From: Lepas anatifera
Lineage: Eukaryota; Arthropoda; Thecostraca; Lepadidae
Reading direction: 5' to 3'
Length of the DNA: 64,000 bases
Assembly (NCBI GenBank): GCA_034440635.1
Contig: JAOTON010002271.1
Span: 1,302,001 to 1,366,000 of the forward strand
In this document: piece by piece, positions 31,966-44,345 of the stretch
Layout: the number at the start of each line of letters is the position of its first letter
Position numbering within the stretch: the stretch's first letter is position 1
Position numbers and translations under genes: made by a program
The notes under the pieces: generated by a model
Seen by the model: the letters and a program-made list of their open reading frames with translations, nothing else
Databases searched by the model: none
What the model was told of the DNA's origin: nothing

Positions 31966-34900
31966 TTCTAAACACGGGCGCCCCAACTCACTTTACTCTA
32001 CCATCTGGCCGCGAATCTGTCCTAGACCTCAGCTTTAGCAGCCCAGAGCTACCCACTCTGTTTGACTGGTCCATAAGCAGGACCCGATGGGTAGCGACCA
32101 TTTCCATATTTTTAGGATATAACGATGGTGCTACTCTTGGCGCTAGAAGGCGGCGGTGGAATTTTAGGAAAGCAGACACACAAAGTTTTCGGGCTTATCT
32201 TGAACACTACTTCACAAACATGTCAGCCAGTGCCCCGCTATCAGTAGATCAGTTTTCTGCCGTGCTCCGAGATGCCGCATACGAACGCATTCCACTAACA
32301 TCTGGGAAACCACACCGACCACCGGTCTCTGGTGGACGGAGGAGTGCCGGACTGCTATTCGCTCGCCGTCGGGCGTATCACAAATTTAAACACAACTCAA
32401 CACAGGCCAACCTTCTTATAGACAAACTCGAGCTGCCTGCCATTCGCCTAGCTAAGCGAAAGGCGTGGAGGGACTACGTGGGAAAGCTGAACCGGTGCAC
32501 TCCTCTCTCCCGGGTGTTTGCCCAAATCAAAGCATTGCGGGAACCTCGACATCCACACCACTCCCTGTGCTGAACACAGGTGGAAGAGAGATAATGGACC
32601 CCTTGGAAGTCGGAAATACATTTGGTAATGCTTATGCCAGGCGATGCAGATCAGCTAGGGATGATCAGGAGTTTATGCGGTACAAATCATCAGCCGAAAA
32701 GAGGCAGGTGAACTTCCGCACCCTTGAAGCCTCCCATATAATAAACCGTTCACGATGGCAGAACTTGTCAGAGCGATTACCTCCCTCCGTAGCGCAGCTG
32801 AGGGTCAAGATCTTATCCATAACGACATGTTTAAGATACTTCCCCAGACTGCGCTCGATGCACTACTGGATACCCTCAATGCAACATGGGAGGCCGGTAT
32901 TTTGCCTCCGCTTGGCGGGAAGCTATCATTATCCCATTCTGAAGCCGGGTAAAACCGGCTCGGACCCACTTCACTACAGGCCAATCTCCCTTACATCTGC
33001 TTCTGTAAGCTACTCGAGAAGATGGTCAACGTCCGATTGACATGGTTCCTGGAGAGTCGGGGAATCTTAAACAACAACCAGTGTGGTTTCCGCAAGGGCA
33101 AGTGCTGTCGACCACCTTACCTCTCTGGACACTGAAATTAGGTGCGCGTTTAAAGAGCGACGACACGTCGGGGCAATCTTTTGACGTAGTCGCGGCGTAT
33201 GACACAGTCTGGCGTATGGTGTTCTTTTAAAGGCGTTTCAGTGCGGTCTACGTGGCCAGATGGGCTTATTTATCCGGAACTTCTTAACTGATAGAACATT
33301 CCGCGTACGGGTTGGCAGTTCTTACTCGAATGTCTTCTACCAGGAGGAGGGAATTCCGCAGGGAAGCGTGATGAGTGTAGGCCTTTTCGCCCTGGCAATG
33401 AACGATGCCACTGATGAGCTACCGCCCTCCATCAAAAGCTCCCTATTTGTCGATGATCTGGGAATTTGGATGACTTCCTCAACGACGCCTTCGCTTTCGA
33501 GGAAGCTCCAGTTAGTGGTCAACTGTTTGGAGCGATGGAGCTCTCAGAACGGTCTCGAATTATCATCTGAGAAAACAGAGGGCATCCCTTTCTGCAGGAG
33601 ACGCCGTACTGCCCAGACCCAGTGGTGACGTTACGAGGGTATCCCATTGCCTTTCAGCCCGCAGAAAGTTTTTAGGAGTCACATTTGACAATCGATTAAC
33701 ATACAATGCACATCGCAAAGCCTGAAGGACAAATGTTCTAAAACGTTGAATTGTTTAAATGCGTGTCCCGTACATCATACGGAGCTGACAGAAAGACCTT
33801 GCTTAGTCTTTATCGATCTCTGATCAGATCAAAGATGGACTATGCATGCTTTGTGTATGATTCTGCAAGACATCGGCTAAAGATGCCTGGACGTTGTCCA
33901 TCATGGTGCGATTCGTATCGCCACGGGAGCTTTTCGCACACCCCGACGACTAGCCTACTTGTCGAGGCTAATGAACCACCACTGGCACTTCGGCGTCGTC
34001 TGTTGGGACAACGGTATGCCCACAAGCTGGCTCAGTTCCTGGCCACCCAACGTACTGTGCTGTTTTTTCGCCACATTAGAACAAGTTTTATGGGCGCAAA
34101 GAAACCTGCCACTCGCTGTTCGTGTCCATAACTTTGCAGACGGAGTGGAATCCAGCGGCGTGGCATAGTCCGCAGTGAGCTCTCTGAGATTCCCCGTGGG
34201 ATTTGGTTGTGCCAACGTCAGACACCTCCTGACCCTACACCCAAGGCTCGAAATCTCCACTGGAAACCAGTCAACTAGCATTAGAACATGTTTCATCCTA
34301 CTCCGAACATGTAGCTATCTACAGATGGTTCTAAACGGAAAGTGCGTTTATCATCGGGACAACAAGCGCGCGTTCACGCTACCATCACTCGCATCCGTTT
34401 TTCTCAGAACTTCTTGCTATAGAGAAAGCGCTGTGCTTTGTGGAGACATGTGAAGTAGAAGTATGTTGTTTTCACAGACTCACTGAGCAGTATTCAGGCT
34501 ATTAACAATTTTAACTCCGATAACGATATTATCAAAAGATATTGCGCCGCACCACTGGCCTAGCACAGGCAGGGAAGCAGATTACACTCTGCTGGGTGCC
34601 AGCCATGTTGGATTAGCAGGCAACGAGGCAGCAGATTCAGCAGAAGCGGGCCTCCTCAGGCCATGCCGCGACGGGTGCCGATTCCTGCGACTGACAAATT
34701 TCCTACATTCGCGTCACCTCCTCAAAGAATGGCAGCGCCACTGGAGCGCCAATACAAACAACAAGCTGCTCGCGTGAGCATGAAATTGGTGAGTGGCCTA
34801 CGTCCTCAAGGCAGTGCCGGCGTGAAGAGGTTGCCCTCTGCCGGTTTCGTACCGGTCCACTGCCACCCATCGATATTTGTTGTGCGAGGACGCGCGACCA

Positions 34901-35290
34901 CATTGCCGTCACTGCGGCTCTCCGCTCCCGTGAAAATATTTTGGTCTCATGTCCCCGATATGCAAGGGAAAGAAAGGAGCAGTTTGGGGATCGGCAGCGA
35001 GCGTTCCGCTGACTGATCTGATTGGCAGAGATTCGGACATGGTTGTGCGCGTTATGTCTTTCTTAAAGTCATTGGTTTTACCTCATGTATGACCCTGGTT
35101 AAGAGTATAAAGTTCGTGACCTCCTGTTTTTAACGCAAGACTGTTAGCCTTTGTATCTCTTCTAGATCATTATATTAGCATGTTTAACCTACTTTTACTG
35201 ATACCCAACTGACTTGAACGTAGCCGAAACCGAAATGGGCGCTATATGACCACACTGGTTGGCGGCCTTAAACTCAAATAACAACAAGCG
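31966..35290 (+). mobile_element. Decayed I-clade LINE (endonuclease end, RT, RNase H)
   Basis: Sense-oriented relic in the last RIMBP intron. Order: end of the endonuclease (SVLDLSFSSPELP near 32010), an ORF2 linker (32100-32700), reverse transcriptase with HYRPISL, VVAAYDTVW (about 33190), GIPQGSVMSV (33350) and FVDDLGIW (33450), an RNase H region with DGSK (about 34325), FTDSLSSIQ (34470) and GNEAADSA (34620), and a C-terminal part (REEVALCRFRTGP near 34820). An RNase H domain and 'AYDTVW' are features of the I group. Several frameshifts and stops split it, so it is inactive. The 3' end (GGGCGCTATATGACCACACTGG, then CTCAAATAACAACAAG near 35290) looks like a LINE tail. Confidence 0.9.
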
Positions 35291-36606
35291 CTGAAAAAAC
35301 GACAAAATAACTGACGTGACTGTCCCCTTTGATCGAAGGTAGAGAGATGGTACGTCCACTGCCGCCAAGGCTAACCTTTTTAAAGCGCACCAGACCTTTG
35401 AAAAAGGAACCTCTGAAAAAGTACCACTGTGTGGCAACAGTGGCCACTCTTTACCACTTTTCTCTGCATTTTTACATTTAGTACTGGCAATCAGCACCGC
35501 ACAGTCTTGGTCATAAGCCCATGCTTATTGTAGTGACCATTTTACCGTGGTTTTTAGTTCCCTTTTCAATTTGCACCGTTGCATAGGCTATTCGCACCTC
35601 ATCCTTGGCCAGGTTGTGGCCCGAAGCCCTGTAGGTAGGAGGACCCTTACATATTCCAAACGTTTTTGCTTGTAAATATCCCGCACCGCACAGTTTTTAG
35701 GACATTTCACATGATTTTCTAAGCCGAGGGCATAGAAAAATACCATCATCGATTCGTTAATACTGCTTTATGCGGTCTTTAATGAGCTTAGCATATTTAA
35801 ATGATGGTAATTTTTGTTATAACTGCAAACTTCATTTTACGCTGGCATGGAATGACATCTGCATCAAATTATTAATTTTAATGTAATATATTGTTGACAT
35901 TTATCGATTTACGTCTTATTCCGTCATTTTGTCGTGGTGTGCTTCTTTTCTGATATTTCCACCCATTGAGCTGGTTGCTTGTCAGGCACATTTTTGGATC
36001 GGAGGGAAAGCTTTTGGTCGCATGGTTTTAGTATGCTGGCAAGCTGGGAAAGTGATTGAGACGCTTTAAGTTTGCGATTGAGCTACTTGCAGTGTCCTGC
36101 GCAATTGAATGATTTCTTTAAGAGCACTTCGGAAATATCATGTTCAAACAGCTGACGGCGCCCACTGGATCATATGTCCTCTAATGCACCCAATCCAGGT
36201 GCAACAATGCGTTTGGGATAATCCCTAGTGATACAACACAGCCTATCAAATTTAAACCGCGGGTCTATTTGACCAATATCTTGCCCTTCAATCATCCTTC
36301 GCCTGGATCCACCAACAATGTCATCAAATCGAACGGGATATGTCCGATTGAACACTGATAACTGATGTGAACATCATGGTATCGATAGACGCGCTGTCCC
36401 GTGGAAATTAGAAACAATTGTGCTGTATGCTTTCTGACCAAGTTTTCCTCAAAGTTCAACTTCCAGTTTTTATTCCACCGGCGCGTCATCTAAACAACCA
36501 TGTCATCTCCAGTGACAATTGGACAGCTGTTTCTTAATTCAGCATAGTCGTATCAGCCAGCTAGCCATCGTTCTGTAAAGTCGCTGTCACCTGTGATGTG
36601 TTCCAG
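35291..36606. other. RIMBP intron, no gene seen
   Basis: About 1.3 kb, AT-rich, many stops on both strands; no repeats recognised. Confidence 0.5.
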
Positions 36607-37209
36607 AGGGTCGACCTGACGACCCCAACGGCGGCGCTGACGACTCCGACCGGCGGCAGCAGCGCTGGTAGAACCAGTGATGTCAGCGGTGACGTCACTG
36701 GAGCACAGCCGCCGGCACCGCAGCCTCAGCCGCAGCCGCAGCCGCAGCCGCAAGTCGCCTCCCCTCTGAACGATGCTGGAGCTTCGTTTCTGGGCGGACT
36801 GAGTTCCGCCGGCGGTTTCATGCGCGGCCTCGGTAGCGGTCTCAGCAGCGGCCTCAGCAGCGGCCTCAGCAGTGGGCTCAGCAGCGGCGTCGGCGGATTA
36901 GGCAGCGTGGTACCAGGCCTGGGAAATGTATCGGGTCTGGTTACGTCGGCTACGCCCGCCTCTGCAGCTGCGGCGCCGTCAGAATTCAACCCTGCGGCGG
37001 GCGTCGACCCGACCGCTGTCTCCTCAGCTCAGGGAGCTCCGGCCGACACGGCGGCGGGGGTGCCCACCTCAGCCACGGCCGCCCCTGTAGCCGGCGCCCC
37101 TGGCGGACTGATGCAGAAACTGGGCGGCGTCACTGGCGAGGCGGGCGGTGCCGTCGAAGGTCTGATGTCCAAGGGAAAGGAACTCATCTTCAAGCGATTC
37201 GGTCTTTAA
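36607..37209 (+). CDS. RIMBP: RIM-binding protein last exon: Ala/Gly-rich C-terminus
   Basis: Acceptor GTGATGTGTTCCAG, phase 0, 200 codons and TAA at 37207-37209. Starts RVDLTTPTAALTTPTGGSSA, then a (PQ)n run (PAPQPQPQPQPQPQ), a Gly-Leu-Ser repeat (GLSSGLSSGLSSGLSSG), an Ala/Pro/Thr stretch, and ends GGLMQKLGGVTGEAGG then LMSKGKELIFKRFGL. The hydrophobic/basic end suggests a short amphipathic helix. Very GC-rich compared with flanks. A different frame is open for only about 20 codons from the same acceptor. No polyadenylation signal is obvious directly after the stop. Confidence 0.88.
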   Translation, partial: RVDLTTPTAALTTPTGGSSAGRTSDVSGDVTGAQPPAPQPQPQPQPQPQVASPLNDAGASFLGGLSSAGGFMRGLGSGLSSGLSSGLSSGLSSGVGGLGSVVPGLGNVSGLVTSATPASAAAAPSEFNPAAGVDPTAVSSAQGAPADTAAGVPTSATAAPVAGAPGGLMQKLGGVTGEAGGAVEGLMSKGKELIFKRFGL

Positions 37210-39255
37210 GTGTAATGCTCCTTTGTTGTGATGGTAAGTTTCTATGTGCCCGTTATCATTTGGGTTTGTATGTGCTGCATCCGATGTCGTTGTGATTTGC
37301 TGCGTGTTTGTGTAGTGTGTGTGTGTGTGTGTGGTGACCCCGATTAAGCCTGACTTGAGCCCATCTCACATCGTCTGGTGCTGGTCCTGTTCTGGCGCCT
37401 ACCGGAGTGCTGGTGGCTCTAACCATTCGAACTGTCTCCTCGTGCGCTGCGGACCAACTCACGCGCAGTGTTGCGGGTGTAAAACATTTCAGACCAGGGG
37501 GACATTATAAAACATTATCATTAACCGATAATTAGTAGAATGAGGATAAATTTACAAGTTAGGGTATTTACAAATTAGCGAAAAGCTAGAGTGCCAGAAT
37601 TGTATACCTTAAAATATTATTTCCATTTTTCGCTTTCAGTTAGTTCACGACCTTCGATTAAAAAATTTCGCACATGAAATATCTGAAAATTAGCAGTCGT
37701 TTTATGCTGTCAGCTTTGCCAAGGGGGCCTGGACACATCGCCGCCAGAAGCCCGAATGAGAAACCCTATGCTTAATCGCTTATTGAAGATGATCAGAAGA
37801 TTTTTGGTTGTGTCTGGTATTCAGTACCTATGCATATTTAACGAACTATCATACAGCTAGTTCAATCGATCATATGGGGCTCATTTTGGAACCAGGGAGT
37901 TATAGCAGAAGTGATAAGCAGAATGGCTAATAATGTTCACGGACTAGGGATTAATGGATTAACGAAAACATTACGGATGCCCAGGTCGTTTCAGGTACGC
38001 CAATTATTGTGAAACCAGGTGGAGACATTGAGCAGACATTTCCGAAAATGTGTTGCTATCTATCGATTGACTTATTTGCAAGTTAGGCGCTTCGGCTTAA
38101 ATATGCTGCTGCAGCGGGACATCAGAGCGATACGTGCGCTGTAAAAAGGCCCTATAATTCCAATACAGAGGTTCGTCTGTTTTATCCTTCTAAAGCCACC
38201 TTACAAAGAGCATATGGTAAGCAGCACAAAACAACAGGAGTTCTTGAACTTCTCCGGTTGAGTTGATGAACCCTGAGATTAGAACTCCTACGAGCGATAC
38301 CTATAATAGACATAGATGATAAGACTTGTCATGGCCTGCATAAATTCCTTACTGGCTGTTGAACATGTAGCAGAAAGCAGGCTCCTGTCGATTGTGGAGT
38401 GGTGCGGAGCAGGAGGGGAGTTTTCAGAGAATGCTGTTATGTCTGAATCGCGCCTACCCAATTTGCGCTTGTATTCATTAATTTAGTGTGTTGGTGCTTT
38501 AAATGTGTAACTGTTCTTGAAGTATGCTCCACCTTCGAATTGCCGACCGTGCCAATGTTCACAAATGAAGAGATGTTCTCCAGTTTTATAGAAATGGACA
38601 ATCTCTACGTTGGTGTGCTGTGATTAGTGATACGCAGTTTCAGTGGTGGAACGTAATTTCATGGCCAATGCAAGAGCTGGTGAGTGCGATTATGAATGAC
38701 AGTGGGATGGTATACGTGGCTTTGTATGCTGTTGTTTGCGAGCTTTCTCGTGGATCCTAACGAAATCGGGTGAATCGTTGCGTTGAAAGTAGAGCTGGCA
38801 AATATTAAGCACGCAGTTCATCCCCAGACGCCGCCTCCGCTGCCCCCAAGAACGAACTTCTCGGAGTGAACTTGATACTGGTGGGTCTGATTGGCTCCTT
38901 GGGTCCATTTTTGCCAACTCTAGTCTGCAGTTATTGGCCAGTCGGTGCTGACGTCAGCAGGAGTGGGTGCTTGCATGGGCACCATTTGAACATATGCGCA
39001 ATGCATTTCCTTCAGAAGTCAATATATCATGTTGCAGTGCTTTTGAATAGCTGTTACAATAAATATTTATTCCAAGTGACCGAACTCTTTTCCATAATGG
39101 GGGAGGGGTTGTGCGAAAGCGCCCGTTTTGAGCTGATGATGATTGGAGTTTTATGGCACATCAGCTGCTAAGACTATGTGTGCCCGTCTTTATCGGGTTA
39201 AATCGAATCAGAACCGTCCTGGGTAGTTAAAAGCAAGATACCTTTACCTAAAGGT
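37210..39255. other. Downstream of RIMBP: 3' UTR candidate and intergenic DNA
   Basis: A short (TG)n tract lies at 37312-37332. No AATAAA close to the stop was seen; an ATTAAA-type hexamer is at about 37659. The rest is stop-rich with no recognised gene. Confidence 0.5.
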
Positions 39256-39330
39256 ACGTTCAAAAGTGATTCCTCCACGCCCGAGTGACGTCACACGGGC
39301 GTGGAGGAATTCCTTCACCATTGAACCGTG
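39255..39330. repeat. Perfect 15-bp hairpin with a CRE palindrome in the loop
   Basis: ATTCCTCCACGCCCG (39269-39283) pairs perfectly with CGGGCGTGGAGGAAT (39296-39310). The 12-base spacer contains the palindrome TGACGTCA (39286-39293), the consensus site of CREB/ATF proteins. Weaker complementarity extends outward to about 39255 and 39330, suggesting a miniature inverted-repeat element. Confidence 0.85.
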
Positions 39331-39794
39331 CTTTAAAATGCTGCTAATGGCACTTCCCGCTTACGAATTTGTGATAATACACGGTAATCAACTTTATCCC
39401 AAATGCAATGAATAAGCATTTTATTTTCTATTCTGGGCCTCTGCAAATAATTAGACATTTAATAATTTAATTTTCTCATGTTATATGCTACAAGGTGTGA
39501 CGTCACATCCGGTGGTCTGCGGTTGCTGTTGGAGGGGGCTGGTTAAAAGGTCCTATATCGCAGGTGTAACGGCTAAAAAGCTCTGATCGGGCTGACCGTG
39601 CGTGGCCCGGCAGTAGACTATGTCAAACTGTATTCAAGTATGCTAAAACCTGTCCAATGTCCACGCCAGCATTATTACCTAAAATATGTTCCTAAGGGAT
39701 CGGCGGCAAGAGGTTACGCTGACTTCAGTTTCAGCTGATCGCAAGTGCGCCGGTCGTGAACGCTTTTCCGCCTGAGGCCTGACCTATGGACTCT

Positions 39795-40640
39795 AGTACT
39801 AACCCTCGCCCCACCGGGGGCAATCGATGCCCCCTAAGGCTTTTTCGAAATAGCAGAAAAACGACGCGACGCAGCACTTCGGTTGAGGGCACCTAAACCG
39901 AAGGCGCCCTCAACCGAACCGAAGGCGGGTGAAGGCACCGCATCATTTTCCCACCAGCCCTAATTTTTTCCCTGGGTAACGCAATGACAGGTCACCAGGC
40001 GAGGGCAAACAAGGTTACCTCACTTCAACTTTTGAGCTAGCTCTACCATAGCTATATTTCTAAGCCGATCGATTTGAAACTTCCTACACTTTGTGGCTCC
40101 TCCAGGGTGTACAAAATTTATATCCGGGTTTTTTCGATTTGGTGACCTGAGGTCAGACCACGAGATGATCTCTCAAAAGCATGGGGAAAAGCTGTCTTAT
40201 GGTCTAAAAGTCACAAATATGATAACAAATGCCCAGATTGCTCAGAAAACCGTTCTTGGACACCTTTTCACGGATCCAAGGGGCGATATTTGCCCTTTGA
40301 CCTATCTGAGGTCATCACAGGTGACCAGGGCTTAAACATAGTTTTTGACGATAACTTTTGACGCAATCAAGCTAGAGCGGTGAATTAAATGCCTAGGTGT
40401 ATATCTCGTCACTGGCTTTCATTTGATTTACGACAAGGTAATTTTGTGACATTTCGTGACCTCTGGTCATATTAGGTCACGAGGTGACCTCTGGAGGTCA
40501 AACCACTAGGGGAAGGTCATTATGTTCCACATAACGAAAAATAGTATGGTATTTTCCTATCAAATGTACTTTAATTTATTTCAATAGCAATGGTATGAGA
40601 GCTATGCCCAGTAGGGTGTGTCGCATATCGTAGTCACGCG
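39795..40640 (+). mobile_element. Interspersed repeat 'CATCGAT' family, copy 1
   Basis: Starts with CACCGGGGGCAATCGATGCC and runs through conserved blocks: 'TCACCAGGCGAGG', 'CGATCGATTTGAAACTTCCT', 'ACCTGAGGTC', 'AAGCATGGGGAAA', 'GGCTTTCATTTGAT' and 'GGAGGTCAAACCACT'. The same blocks in the same order occur at 57960-58680 and inverted at 58990-59650; parts occur at 45240-45480 and 60040-60300. Rich in AGGTCA/TGACCT hexamers. No coding capacity seen; class unknown. Confidence 0.8.
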
Positions 40641-41262
40641 TGCTCCTATGATTTTCTTTTGCCCTGAGCGTTTAGAAACACGATGGCAACACTCATTTTG
40701 TCAGAATTTTTAACCCCATCCAGCGCAGAGAGAGATAAATTTCCCCTATCTTATTGGCTTGGCGACACTAGCGAACCTGGTGGCGGGAGAGGGTACTAAT
40801 GTGTGTCGTTTTGCTAAGCTGATCAGGAGCTGTCCCCAGAGCTCTGAAATGTTTCAAACAAATTTAAAATAATATAATAGAGGTTGGGCTATTATTTTTG
40901 GGCCGAATTGCTCTACATTTACCGTAAATTAGCCTTCCTGCGGCCCTGCGCGGTGCCGCCGGAACCAGGGTGAATGTTTTGAGTTTGACTATGAAACTGA
41001 TGGAAGGAATGCGTGTTTTAACTAAAAACCGATGGAAGGAGTGCGTGCTGTCATCAACCATCGATTCCAACAGACTGGAGTCTAATATCAGGTGTTATAT
41101 TTGGTGTTAATATGGTTCTAATATCAATATCGCCTCACCTAATATCACCATCACACAAACAAGATACTGCAGTTGGGCTTGTTCGAGGCGATGCACAACT
41201 TAAAATGTCCACACGATGGTTATTCTAAATCGTGATATATTCTGAATTTTAAGTGTTCTAAC

Positions 41263-41420
41263 CAGTGGCGGATCCAGGACTTTATTGGGGGAGCTCGGGG
41301 GCTCTAACCTCCCCTACCATTACCTCGGAACAGTCTTCGGCTATGCATTTACTATAGGCGCTCTAACATTTCCGGAGAGGGACTTGAGCCCCTTAGCTCC
41401 CCTTGTATCCACCAGTCTCC
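41263..41420. mobile_element. Degraded CAGTGGCGGATCC-type element
   Basis: Begins CAGTGGCGGATCCAGG with a G-rich stretch and may end at CCTTGTATCCACCAG near 41416, whose reverse complement resembles the start. The flanking 8-mers are similar but not identical, so target duplication is unproven. Confidence 0.4.
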
Positions 41421-41592
41421 AACGCACCTGGCCGATCTTATCACGCCATCGCAACACACTCAGTCGCAACAGTGCATTCACGTGCAAAAGTTGCACGTGA
41501 GCATTGCATCCCATGTGCTGCGCTATTTGTGTTAAATATCTGGCCCACGACTGTTTGCTAGAAGCGAACGCCAGCTGCTGACGGTGGCCAAG

Positions 41593-42210
41593 TCATGTAC
41601 AGATGAAGCCATGCCACTGATATCCCCCAACTACTGCCTTGGCGGTAGTTGCCTTGGCGGCCTCTGTCACCACCTTCACCGTACGCTCCACCGCTACTGT
41701 GCGAACCGGGTAGGCTTCCACTTTCAGCGGCTGGCTGCATATCTTTTCCAACTCCTCGTCGCTGAGGCCTGTTGTAACGGGCGGTTCGGTGATGAGGTCA
41801 TGCTCCCAGTCAAAAAGCTCCGTGATGCTGTCGGCTGAGAGGTTTTTGACTGGCAGAATGCAAGGCCGGACCTTTGTATTCAGTTTTCGGTGACAATCTT
41901 GTATGGCCAGCCCGGCCCGACAGCGCGCCGTCTCCTCCCGGCCAGCAGTCATCGCCAACAGCACCGCCTCCGGGTGTGCCCGAAAGGCGTTGCGCTGTGC
42001 TACTGACTTCATGATATCCTGCAGCTGGCGTGGCGGGGCTCGGATCAGCTGTAGGCTGTATGCGAGGTTCGTGGGTCCTTCAACACAGCAGCCGCGGCTC
42101 CGGATCCGAAACCACATCGGGACATAGTGTCCAATCAGGAACTTCACGATCTAGATCAGTGAAGCATCTGTGGCCATGTACAAGCGCAGCAGTCTGAACG
42201 CCAACGTCAG
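41593..42210 (-). pseudogene. Fragment of a mobile-element-type protein with one in-frame stop
   Basis: From 42147 down to 41593 the minus strand holds an uninterrupted frame with VKFLIGHYVPMWFRIRSRG, CVEGPTNLAYSLQLIR, AHPEAVLLAM, LFDWEHDLITEPPVTTGLSD and AVERTVKVVTEAAKATTAKA. The same frame continues upstream to 42210 (LTLAFRLLRLYMATDASLI) through one TAG at 42151-42153. An acceptor-like TTGTCTGTAG lies just before. The pattern 'P..(C/V)..AVER.VK.VTEA' near the C-terminus resembles a widespread uncharacterised family of repeated invertebrate proteins that I associate with mobile DNA; I cannot name it. The TAG may be a real stop, or the exon may start after it since CTGATCTAG also reads as an acceptor. 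Confidence 0.55.
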
Positions 42211-42960
42211 CTACAGACAAAAAGAGTAGTGATGGAAGATGAAGGAAAAATGTTTATGATACATGGTTTACTACAGCTCTATTTGTAGGAAGCTGTCTGA
42301 CTGGTATTGAGGCCGGGAACCCAGGGGAAAATGTCTAATTTTCCTTCTCCAAGAAATATTAAACGGTAACAGAAACTGCAAAAGGAAGGGAACAATGATT
42401 AAGAATATGGAATGGGAACATGAAGAATATTTCCGCCAGATAATACGAAAGGGGACGAAGAGAGAATGTTTTGAGGAGAGTTGAATAGCAATAATTCCTG
42501 AATAGGTTCAAATGATCATTGTGTGAGGCATTCAAGTCGAAGCAACACAAATCACATCGTGTTCGATTAAAAAACTCCAAGCACAGCGTTGCTATGGCCG
42601 TAACATCAATATTCTGAGCGGCACCGGCTCTGGTCTCCGCCAGTTTCACTGGTTAATATGTTTCAAATTGCGTCCCCATTGAGGCATACAGTTTAAAAGT
42701 AGGCAAGATCATTCCCTTTTCAACAGAAGAAATGCCGAAACCATGTTTCAATAACAGTCACAAATAAAGATCTGAACCGAGCGCGCCACGTTCAGACCCC
42801 AGTAGGTAATTGCCCTGAATAGGATGCAGCTTGCTCTATCCCCGCACACACCTCCCTGGATGAGAGTTGGTGGCACCTTTCAACCTGGGCAATTGGTGTA
42901 CCATTTTTCCAAATAATGGCTTTAAAAATGAAGCGAAACACAGCGTACCGCCGCATTTTC
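42211..42960. other. Intergenic, nothing recognised
   Basis: No gene, repeat family or RNA gene recognised; stop-rich on both strands. Confidence 0.5.
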
Positions 42961-44345
42961 TACCACTGTGATAGGGTCGGGGGGGCCCCCCACCCAACCC
43001 CCCCCCCCCCCCGAAAAGGGCCCCCCCGGCAGTCAGAAGGGTGCTTGACAGAAAATATGCCGATACGGGGTCTGCCTACGGTTGCATTGGGCTAAGCATG
43101 TTCGTTTTTCAGTGCGCCAGTAGAAATATAAAACGTGTGCAGTGCAGGAATATGAAAAATAGGCATTTACCCTGTTAAAAAATCCAACATCGCTCGAACC
43201 ACTCCCATATGCTATCCCTCTTTTAGTGCAAAAGCCAGACAATCGGTCCTCCGTCTCCCGGCCGAAACTTGAGAGGGCCGTGGTGTATAGGCAACCGAAA
43301 TATTGACTAAAATTTGAATTCAATCGAATCTTGAATTCAAATGCTCGCTTAATCATGCATTAAAAATGTTTTCCGGACCAAGATAAGACCAGTGCCGATG
43401 AAAATAGGGCGTAACGTCGCTAGTTCCTCTGGCCTCCACCAGGTGCGCTGGTATCGCCGGTTGTTTACACCCGCCCTGGGGGGGGCTGGGCCCAACCCCG
43501 CACGGGGGGGGGGGGGGGGCCCCCCCCCCCAAAACTCCAAAAAAAAGAAAAAAAAACAACCACCCAGGGGGGGGGGGGGGGGGGGGATATAAAAAAAAAC
43601 AAAAATTCTTTATTTCACTACCTTCATTTTATTAAAAAAAAAAAAAAAAAAAAAATAAAATATAAACATTGGGGGATGGATAGATAAATAAGTTATATGG
43701 GGGAGGGGGAAAGGAGGGAAAAAGGAAAAGAAAAAAAAAGATAAAAAGAAAAAAAAAAAAAAAAAAAAAACAATCCCCTTAACCTTTTATGAATTTAAAT
43801 CTTTAAAATTTAAATTTAAATATAAATTTTATTTAAATTATTTTATAAATCACCTAAACTTATAACAAAAAAACTATTTAAAATAAAAAAAAAAACATTT
43901 TTACTTAAACTTTTTTTTCCCTTTTTTTTTATATTATCCTTAACATTAAAATATAAAAAAAAAAAAATAAAAAAGGGGCAAAAGAATTAAGGGCCGCGAA
44001 AAGGAAAAAGAAACTTAAAAAAAAAAAATAAACCAAACTTTCCCCTCTCTTTACCTTAAAACCTTAACTTATTTTCCAATTAAACTTGAAATTAAAAACT
44101 AATAATTTTAAGTTAAAACCCAACACCAACCCTAACCCAACCCTCCCCCCCCCCCCCTACCACAATACCAAAATCACTTTATAAACAAAAAAATTTAAAA
44201 AATTTAAACAATTTTAATATAATATTAAAAAATAAAAAAAAATTTAAAAAATTTTTAAAATTTTTAAAAATTATTTTATTTTTTAGGCTTTTTTTCCGCC
44301 CCCCTCCCCAACCAACCTGGGAAAACAGGAGGGGGCCCCCCCCCC
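42961..44345. other. Homopolymer-rich block, probable low-quality assembly
   Basis: Long runs of A (up to about 20), G and C (over 15) alternate with AT-only stretches; the block begins at GGGTCGGGGGGGCCCCCCACCC and ends at GGGGGCCCCCCCCCCTG. Between 43,600 and 44,300 nearly all bases are A or T with homopolymers on every line. Only 43030-43440 resembles ordinary DNA. Unlike any other part of the window. Confidence 0.8.
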
